A stretch of DNA of 64,000 nt from Scatosoma sp045533485. GTDB lineage: Bacteria > Bacillota > Clostridia > Christensenellales > Borkfalkiaceae. The stretch covers positions 22,800 through 86,799 of the forward strand of contig JAZSHX010000046.1 in the NCBI GenBank assembly GCA_045533485.1, given 5' to 3'. The position numbers were made by a program, and so were the translations under genes. Of the stretch, positions 1 through 6,900 are shown piece after piece. The notes beneath the pieces were generated by a model. The model saw only the letters and a list, made by a program, of their open reading frames with translations, was not told the DNA's origin and did not search any database. Within the stretch, counting starts at the first letter, position 1. Every line of letters starts with the position of its first letter.

Positions 1-60
1 TCCTTACGGCGCGTGAATTTTTCAGCGCACGTTCACTTTCTTTATAAATTTACTTCTAAA

Positions 61-165
61 TTAAACGTTGAGCAGGAACACGGCAAGCACCGCCAAAATC
101 AAGGAAAATGCTTTAATCCAAAATTTAGAAATAAACACGTTTTTCAAAAATCTTCCAAGCTTCAT
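61..165 (-). CDS. 34-residue membrane micropeptide, likely CdaR (YbbR) N-terminal remnant
   Basis: This short ORF starts with an ATG that overlaps the cdaA stop (ATGA) and has a GGGGG-type ribosome binding site within the cdaA end. It encodes a basic N-terminus (MKLGRFLKN) and one hydrophobic segment (about residues 15-33, rich in L, I, A, V, F), then a TAA. The basic tail plus single helix looks like the first 30 residues of CdaR/YbbR, the CdaA regulator normally encoded next in cdaA-cdaR-glmM operons. The extracytoplasmic YbbR repeats are missing and none of the three frames of bases 1-60 resumes them. Bases 1-5 read as a new Shine-Dalgarno (AAGGA), so the next gene begins just outside the window. 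It could be a real single-helix peptide or a decayed gene. Confidence 0.6.
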   Translation of the reverse strand: MKLGRFLKNVFISKFWIKAFSLILAVLAVFLLNV

Positions 166-1040
166 CTCAAAATCCCCCCGCGTTTTTTATCCGTCAACGG
201 CATTTCTTGCCAGTAATAATCCTTCAATGCGTCAAGCAACATATCGTAATCCGCATACCGCAACACATTGCCTTGCTTGATAATGGAAATAATCCCCGTT
301 TCTTCGGAAACGACAAGCGAAATCACGTTCGCCACTTCCGTAATACCGATAGCGGCTCTATGTCGCGTGCCGTATTCCTTGGGATAGCTGGTTTTTTGCG
401 TCAAGGGCAAGAAACAGCCGGCCGCCTGCAATTTATGTCCGTGCACGATCAATGCCCCGTCGTGCAAAGGCGCTTTGGGGAAAAATATCCCTTCAATCAT
501 TTGCGTGGAAATTTCCGCGTCGATTTCCACACCGCTTTGCAACACTTGTTTGGGCAAGCTGCCCTTAGACAAAACAATCAACGCGCCCACGTTGTTTTTC
601 GACATATTTTGTAACGCTTTAATAATGTTATTGATACACTCTTCCGTTTCCGCGTGTGTGCGAATTTCCGTGCCGCCGCTTGCGTATTTATCGGATTTTT
701 CTTTGGCTGTGTGTACGTCCCAAAGACTCTTTTTCACTTCCACGTTAAACAAAATCAACATAAACGCCGAAATCAACGTCATCGCAAGCAACAAAAACTG
801 CTTATTGATAAGCTCAGGCGCAAACACGTGCATACAACCGCAACTAATGAGCAACAACCAGTATAACAGCATCAGTTTGGTCGCATCGTTATCGCGCAAC
901 ACCTTCGACACGTAAAAAATCATAGCGAAAAAGAACAAAATTTCAAATCCGTAAATCACTTGAAATTCCGTAAAAAACGCCGTAATCGATTGTACGAATC
1001 CCTGCCAACTGCTGAAAATTGCCAAAATTCCGTTCAACAT
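162..1040 (-). CDS. cdaA: Diadenylate cyclase CdaA
   Basis: Membrane-anchored enzyme that makes cyclic di-AMP from two ATP, controlling potassium, osmolyte and cell-wall homeostasis in Gram-positive bacteria. Three N-terminal transmembrane helices (about residues 30-100) precede a coiled linker and a DisA_N catalytic domain with the DGA motif near 194-196 and RHR near 226-228, both intact. The start at 1040 is chosen because GGAGG lies 5 bases before this ATG; an ATG-less extension upstream has no such site. Length (292 residues) fits the family. It follows holA with a 76-base gap and its downstream partner cdaR is reduced to a 34-residue ORF, which is unusual. Confidence 0.95.
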   Translation of the reverse strand: MLNGILAIFSSWQGFVQSITAFFTEFQVIYGFEILFFFAMIFYVSKVLRDNDATKLMLLYWLLLISCGCMHVFAPELINKQFLLLAMTLISAFMLILFNVEVKKSLWDVHTAKEKSDKYASGGTEIRTHAETEECINNIIKALQNMSKNNVGALIVLSKGSLPKQVLQSGVEIDAEISTQMIEGIFFPKAPLHDGALIVHGHKLQAAGCFLPLTQKTSYPKEYGTRHRAAIGITEVANVISLVVSEETGIISIIKQGNVLRYADYDMLLDALKDYYWQEMPLTDKKRGGILR

Positions 1041-1116
1041 ACTTTCCTCCACGCGCAACTTGTTTAGCCGCACTCTCTTGTACTACTTATTATATATAAT
1101 AATCTTTCGTTTTTGC

Positions 1117-2112
1117 TCACTTTGCAAAAAACAATTTTGCCGTCACCGTTTTCAAAGCCGAAGGCGGTGTCATATTGCCGCATTTGATATCGCTAATCGC
1201 CCCGTACACGCCTTCGTACACCCGTAAAAGCTCACCTTTCCCAAACTTCGCCGCCTGCGCGCGGTTTTTGCGCACGATAAATTCTTTACTGCCAAGCGCC
1301 GACGCAATCTCCGCGTCGCTTCCGTGCATGACCGACGTTTCGTAAAGCGTTTTGAAATACGCCGCCACCGACGAAAGCAAGGAAAGTTCATTAAACCCTT
1401 TCACGGAAAATTCGTTCAAAATCTTCATATACGCCGAATAATTTTTCCGTGCCAATGCGTCCGTCAATTCATACAGCTTATATTCCGCGTCGGGATACAC
1501 CAAATTATCCACAATCTCGTCCGTCAAACGCGCCGCCTTTTCCGCCAAGCAGTAGGTAAGCAATTTTTCCGTTTCCTTGGCTATCCTTGCCATATCGTAG
1601 GTGCAATACCCTGCCAGCTTACCGCACGTTACGCCGTCCGCATACACGCCTGCGCGCTTGCAAGTGACGTATATCCATTTTTTGATTGTTTCTTCATCCG
1701 CGCGGCCGCAATCCACGTAGGTCACGTTGGGCTTTTTAGCAAGCTGCACAAACCCCGTTTTGGGTTTTGCGCTGTTGACGATAAGCAGCATCCCTTGCAT
1801 GGGCGGATTTTCAAACGTAGCTTTTACGTACGTTTCGTATTCCTTTTCCGTTGGATACCACTCGCTCACGCGCACCATACGCCGCTGACTGATAAAGGGA
1901 AAGCTGTTGATAGCATCGATAAGCGCAAGGATACCGTCCCCTTTTAACGCCGCACCGTCCAGTGCCATATAATCCAGCGTCGGCTCTTGCACGAACGCCG
2001 CTTTCAACGCACTTTCGCCCTTTTCGCGAAAATACGCTTCTTCCCCTTCAAAAAGATAAATGGGTTGCGCCCCGTTTTCATCCGTAAATTTCTTAAAATC
2101 CACGTATTTCAC
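1117..2112 (-). CDS. holA: DNA polymerase III delta subunit
   Basis: Clamp-loader subunit that opens the beta sliding clamp during replication. The 331-residue protein opens with the family pattern of a short strand followed by YLFEGEEAYFREK, the delta-subunit equivalent of the Walker-like N-terminal region that in this family does not hydrolyse ATP, and ends in the helical collar domain. The predicted start is GTG with a G6 run about 12 bases upstream. It has its own near-consensus promoter (2149-2177) and is followed by cdaA. In many Bacillota holA follows comEC, and that order is retained here. Confidence 0.92.
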   Translation of the reverse strand: MKYVDFKKFTDENGAQPIYLFEGEEAYFREKGESALKAAFVQEPTLDYMALDGAALKGDGILALIDAINSFPFISQRRMVRVSEWYPTEKEYETYVKATFENPPMQGMLLIVNSAKPKTGFVQLAKKPNVTYVDCGRADEETIKKWIYVTCKRAGVYADGVTCGKLAGYCTYDMARIAKETEKLLTYCLAEKAARLTDEIVDNLVYPDAEYKLYELTDALARKNYSAYMKILNEFSVKGFNELSLLSSVAAYFKTLYETSVMHGSDAEIASALGSKEFIVRKNRAQAAKFGKGELLRVYEGVYGAISDIKCGNMTPPSALKTVTAKLFFAK

Positions 2113-2148
2113 TTTCGCACAGTACCCCCCATTTTCTTATTTGAAAAC

Positions 2149-2177
2149 ATTATAGCATATCTTCACCAAAAAAGCAA
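2149..2177 (-). promoter_or_regulatory. Sigma-A promoter of holA-cdaA
   Basis: Minus-strand -35 TTGCTT (2172-2177), 17-base spacer, extended -10 TGC-TATAAT (2149-2154). The start of transcription should fall about 30 bases upstream of the holA GTG. A purely AT hairpin (arms 2179-2186 and 2190-2197) just upstream may help to end comEC transcripts, but it is weak. Confidence 0.75.
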
Positions 2178-2214
2178 CAAAAATATTATATATTTTTATT
2201 TTACATTTTCACGG

Positions 2215-3882
2215 TTATCCCGCGCAAAGACACAAGACAAACGCCGCGGCGCACGCAATCGCCCACACGCATTTGAACTTTCGCTTAATTTGCACCTTAT
2301 CCGAACAAAACGCCAGCCCCGTAAAATAACAGCAAAGCGCAGGATAGCCAACGCTTACTCCCTGCACAACGAACGACGAAAAATCCGCTGTTTGAAACAC
2401 GATTAACAGCAAGCTCCAAAATATATTCGGCGCGTATAATAATATAGACGAAACGGAAAGCGGCAAAGCGCAACCCAGCCACACGCAAATAAGCAAAGCG
2501 GAAAATATACTTACAATCAACGGCACGAACAGCAGGTTGCAAAGTAGCGTCCACCCCGACACGTAACCGAAATAAAACACGCTAACAGGCGCAGTTGCCA
2601 CACTTGCGCCTATGCACATAGATAAATAGGAAATGCAAGCTCTGCGTACGCGACCTTTAATGGATAACGGGTGATTGAGCGCTTCCAAAACGTCCGCTTT
2701 CGTCTTTTCCTTGCCCGTCACCGCCGCGTATATTTTATCCGTGAACGCGTACATAGTACGTTCTAACGGCCGCGAAAGCAACGCTATCCCCAAGCACGCG
2801 CCAAAGGATAAGGCAAACCCTGCTTCTAAAAGCGAAACGGGCGAAAGCAATAAAACGACAATCGCCGAAAGCCCTAGCGTTTCCAAAAAATCTTTCTTCA
2901 AGCCAAATAAAAACGTTCCGTATCCCACCAAGCACATAACCAACGAACGAATTACCGACGCGGTAAATAAACAAATCCCACCGTAGAAAATAAGCGGAAT
3001 AGCCACCAGCACAAACCGAAACGGTTTGGATAATTTCCTAATCGGCGTTTTCTCGATACAAGCAAGCAAAAAGGCAAACAGCGCGCCGATATGTAAGCCC
3101 GATACGGCAAACACGTGCGCGATACCACCCTTTCTTATATTGTCTAAAAGTCCGTATTCTATCGCGGTCGTGTCACCAAGCAATAACGCCGCAGTCACCG
3201 ATGCGTTGGCCGTATCCATACCTGCGTTTATCACCTGCTTAATACGCGCACGCACACGCGCAAACGGCGCGAAACGGCTGTCTACCACCGCACACTTCTC
3301 CGCACGCATAGACAAGTTTATCTTGTCCCCGATGGCGTAGGCGTTTAAGCCGTATTCCCCCACTATATCCGCCTGCGTAGTGACATTTCCGTTCAAAACA
3401 ACCGTATCCCCAACCCTCACGCTTTGACAAAATGCAAGGGGCAGGTATGCAATCAAATTGCCCTTTTCCGCTTTTCCGTCCACCGTAACGTCACGCAAGA
3501 CAATGCAAAACGAATATGTGCTTTCGCTGGTTTGCTTGACTTCGCCCACAACCGCGCACGAAGCATCCGTATACGTGCGCACGTCTTGAAAATCGCGTAG
3601 TTGCTTATTCGTCGTAAAAACGCCCAGCGCAAACGCCGAAAGCAAAAACGCTACGCCCATCAAAAGGATAACGGCGCGCCTTTTGCTTTGACAAAACAAA
3701 AACGGCAAGCCCAAAACAGGCAAGCCGAAAATTGCGTACCAAAGCGGAAACGCATACACCGCAGACAAAACGGCAAACGCAATCCCCACGCATAAGCACA
3801 CCGCGAAAAAAGCAATCGGGCGGAAGTTCACGATGCGATCTTCCGCCTTATTATACGCAGTTGTACACGATTGTTCTTTCAT
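2215..3882 (-). CDS. comEC: ComEC/Rec2-family DNA uptake channel, lacking the metallo-beta-lactamase domain
   Basis: Polytopic membrane protein of the ComEC family, which carries single-stranded DNA across the inner membrane during natural transformation. Residues about 1-80 form two or three helices, then comes a DUF4131-like OB region (about 100-190), then the Competence domain with its hallmark HVFAVSGLHI and many hydrophobic helices to the C-terminus. At 555 residues it stops where the usual C-terminal metallo-beta-lactamase domain (full-length proteins are about 750-800) would begin. The start at 3882 is preferred over an upstream one that would overlap the preceding gene by 59 bases; the ribosome site is weak (AAAGATAAA). 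It is 22 bases after the large helicase gene. Confidence 0.88.
   Translation of the reverse strand: MKEQSCTTAYNKAEDRIVNFRPIAFFAVCLCVGIAFAVLSAVYAFPLWYAIFGLPVLGLPFLFCQSKRRAVILLMGVAFLLSAFALGVFTTNKQLRDFQDVRTYTDASCAVVGEVKQTSESTYSFCIVLRDVTVDGKAEKGNLIAYLPLAFCQSVRVGDTVVLNGNVTTQADIVGEYGLNAYAIGDKINLSMRAEKCAVVDSRFAPFARVRARIKQVINAGMDTANASVTAALLLGDTTAIEYGLLDNIRKGGIAHVFAVSGLHIGALFAFLLACIEKTPIRKLSKPFRFVLVAIPLIFYGGICLFTASVIRSLVMCLVGYGTFLFGLKKDFLETLGLSAIVVLLLSPVSLLEAGFALSFGACLGIALLSRPLERTMYAFTDKIYAAVTGKEKTKADVLEALNHPLSIKGRVRRACISYLSMCIGASVATAPVSVFYFGYVSGWTLLCNLLFVPLIVSIFSALLICVWLGCALPLSVSSILLYAPNIFWSLLLIVFQTADFSSFVVQGVSVGYPALCCYFTGLAFCSDKVQIKRKFKCVWAIACAAAFVLCLCAG
3438..3450 (+). repeat. Dispersed motif GGGGCAGGTATGC, copy a
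   Basis: Exact 13-mer on the plus strand inside comEC. It is the only copy in this orientation; all others lie on the minus strand. Confidence 0.6.
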
Positions 3883-3904
3883 TTTATCTTTTGTTTTTGG
3901 TTGA

Positions 3905-6900
3905 TTACGCCAACGAAATTCTATCGGAAACGGAGCGTATGAACAGCCCCTTTTCTTCGCCAAGCGTCACACAGTCGTTGATATACGCGATAAACTTTTC
4001 ACTAGGCTTAGCAATACGCAAAACGGACGCCACGATGGTGTTGATTTCTTCCATATACAGCGCAACCTTATCTTCCAACGCGCAACGGATAATTGCCATA
4101 ATTTCATACGGCACAAAGTCCGTTTCATGCTTACGGAGCGCATCCGCCGTTTCCACACGGTAGCGGTCAAAGCCAAGATATTTGTCCGTCTTGAAATAGT
4201 ACACGGACGACATAATCTTTTCCTGCTTAAAGCCGCAAAGCGCAATCAACGCTTGCATACGTGCTTCCACTTTTGCTCCGTATTTCAAAATGCCCAAGCT
4301 GGTCAAACACCTGCGAAGCAAGAACTCATACGAAATCGGCTCTTCCGCCGCCACGACCGCTTTCAAACGCGCCAAAATTTCCTTGTCGTTTTCGCCCGAC
4401 GTGACGTAGTTCGCATTTTCGTTAAGCGCCGTCAAAACCGCCGCCTTGTACGGCTTTTTCGCGCGGTTCAGCTCCGTACCGCCCTTCTTATCAGCGCCAG
4501 TCAATTTATCCAGAATATCCTTGATTTTCTTGATTTCGCGCTTGGGATTGTTATAATAATTGACGGCAAACACACGCGCTACGTTCCAGTTGTTGCGTTT
4601 GAGCGTTTGAATTTGCAGCACGTTTCTATCCTTGACGGAGAAACGGTTGGGCGTATCGCACATAATCGCCAAAATAAACTTGTGTTTGTTTTTCGGGTCA
4701 AGCACGGCAACGTCAATCTTAAAGCCGGACACACCCACGTCGTAACGGCACTCGTAGCCGTAAGAAGCAAGCTCTTCCGCGATATATTTGCCAAGCCCGG
4801 GGCGTTTCAGGATAACGTTCCCCGACGAAATCGCCAAATTCGTTCTGCCCTTTTCCGCAAAATCCAGGAACGCTTTTAATCCGGCTACGCCCTTTGACGT
4901 CGTTTTGGAAAGATCGATCATCGCGCCTGTCATAGACGAAAACACAATCATTTCTTCCCTTGCACGCGACACGGCAACGTTCAATCTGCGCCAACCGCCC
5001 GCTTGGTTCAAAGGCCCGAAGTTCAAGGAAATACGCCCTAATCTATCCGGTCCGTAGCAAATAGAGAACAGCACGATATCGCGTTCGTCGCCTTGCACGT
5101 TTTCCAAATTCTTTACAAACAGCGGTTCTTCACGTTCGTACGCTTCGCGTTCCAGCTTTCTTTGCGCAATTTCATGCGAAAGCTTGCGTTCGATATATTC
5201 CTTTTGCACGTTACTAAACGTAACGATACCAATGCTGGATTTTTTCAACACGGGATCAGTCAAGCGGCGCAACACTTCCTTGACAAGCGCGTCGCCTTCT
5301 TCCTTGTTGCGTTTGGTCACACCCCTATCGTACGTACCGTCTTCCACCAGCACGAATTTGACTTTACTGTTCAACGCGTCGGGCGACGGGAACGTGCAAA
5401 GCTTGTTATCGTAATACATAACGTTGGAGAACGCAATCAAGCTTTCGTGCTTACTTCTGTAATGCCACGTCAAATGGCGTTGCGGCATATTGATTGCCAA
5501 GCAATCGTCCAAGACGCTTTCCATATCTTCGTTTTCCAAGTTCTCTTCGTCCACGTACTGCGTATGAAAGAAGGTCGTCGGGGGCAACTGTTTGGGGTCG
5601 CCTACCACCACCACACTCTTACCGCGCGCCAGCGTACAAACGGCTTCCGCCGTAGGAATTTGCGACGCTTCGTCGAAGATAACCAAATCAAACAAACCGT
5701 TTTCCGCTTGCAGGTATTGCGAAACGGTAATCGGGCTCATAAGCATACAAGGCGCCACGCGCTTGATAAGCTCGGGAATTTCTTCAAACAGCTGTCTAAG
5801 CCCCATACCGCGCAGGTTGGCTTTCACCAAACGCCCAAACGCGCCCACTTCCAAGCTTAAACTGCCTTCGGTCGACGCCGTCGGCAAACGCGCAATCAAG
5901 GTAGAACGGATGGCTTCCTTGGTAAGGCGTGAGAAATCGTCCATCACCACGCGCAGGTTTTCCGATTTTTCTTCCAAAACCGCCGCGGAGAACCTTGCAA
6001 GCACAGGGTCAAGCGGTATGTTGGTTTGCAAGAAGTTTTTATAGATATTTTTTTCAAAACTGTCGATGATGTTTTCACTGGTCACCGAACCGTTTTCCAA
6101 AGCGTCGGTCATGAACGTAAGCCCTGCTTCGTCCAAGGCCTGCGCCGTCTTTTTATACATACACCAAGGCGCAAGCATATCCACGTTTTCAATGAGCGCA
6201 CCCGCTTTCGCCACGTAGTATTCCAAAACGTCTTCTTCGGGTACTTTCTTTCTATCCGCCTGCGTTGCGTCCAACAAGCTGTCTTCCGCCGTCAAGAACG
6301 CGTCCAAAGACGAAAGCAACCCCTTCAAAACGGGCGCAGTGTACCCGTTTGCCGCACGGATGCACATGCTGTTAAAGCTGTCCGCGTTGAAATCCATAAA
6401 CACCGACGAACACAATTCGTGCAAGCGATACAAGTCTTTCAAGAAATTCAATCTTGCGTCGAAGAAATCCACACGCCCAAACGAATAGGTGAAATATTGC
6501 GAAAGCTTGGTATTTGCGCGGATTGCCGCCATCGCTTCGTAGATACCGTACAGCGTTTCCAAATGCTGCACCGTCACTTCCACGTCACCCGAAGCCGCCG
6601 TTTTCGACAAACGCTTGACGATATTCCGCACCGTTTTATTTGTTTCAAAATTCGTATTGCCGTCCTTTAACCACTGTCCAAGCTCTTCGTATTCCTTGGA
6701 AATATCCACAAGCTTTTTATAGGATTTTTTGTACATTTCCCAGTACGTATCCAAACGCTTGTTGGCATTGAAGAACGCAAAAAATTCTTCTTCGTTTTCT
6801 TTATAGTATTTGTTCAGCTTGCCGTTTTGCAAAAGCGTTGCAATTTCGTGTAAGCTGTTGAGCTTTTTGCGCGTAACCGTGCTCACCTGTTGACGGTACA

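Noticed and set aside
3883..3963. Longer comEC N-terminus starting at 3963
   Set aside because: It would overlap the helicase gene by 59 bases and add an unrelated charged segment; the internal ATG is more consistent with family starts.
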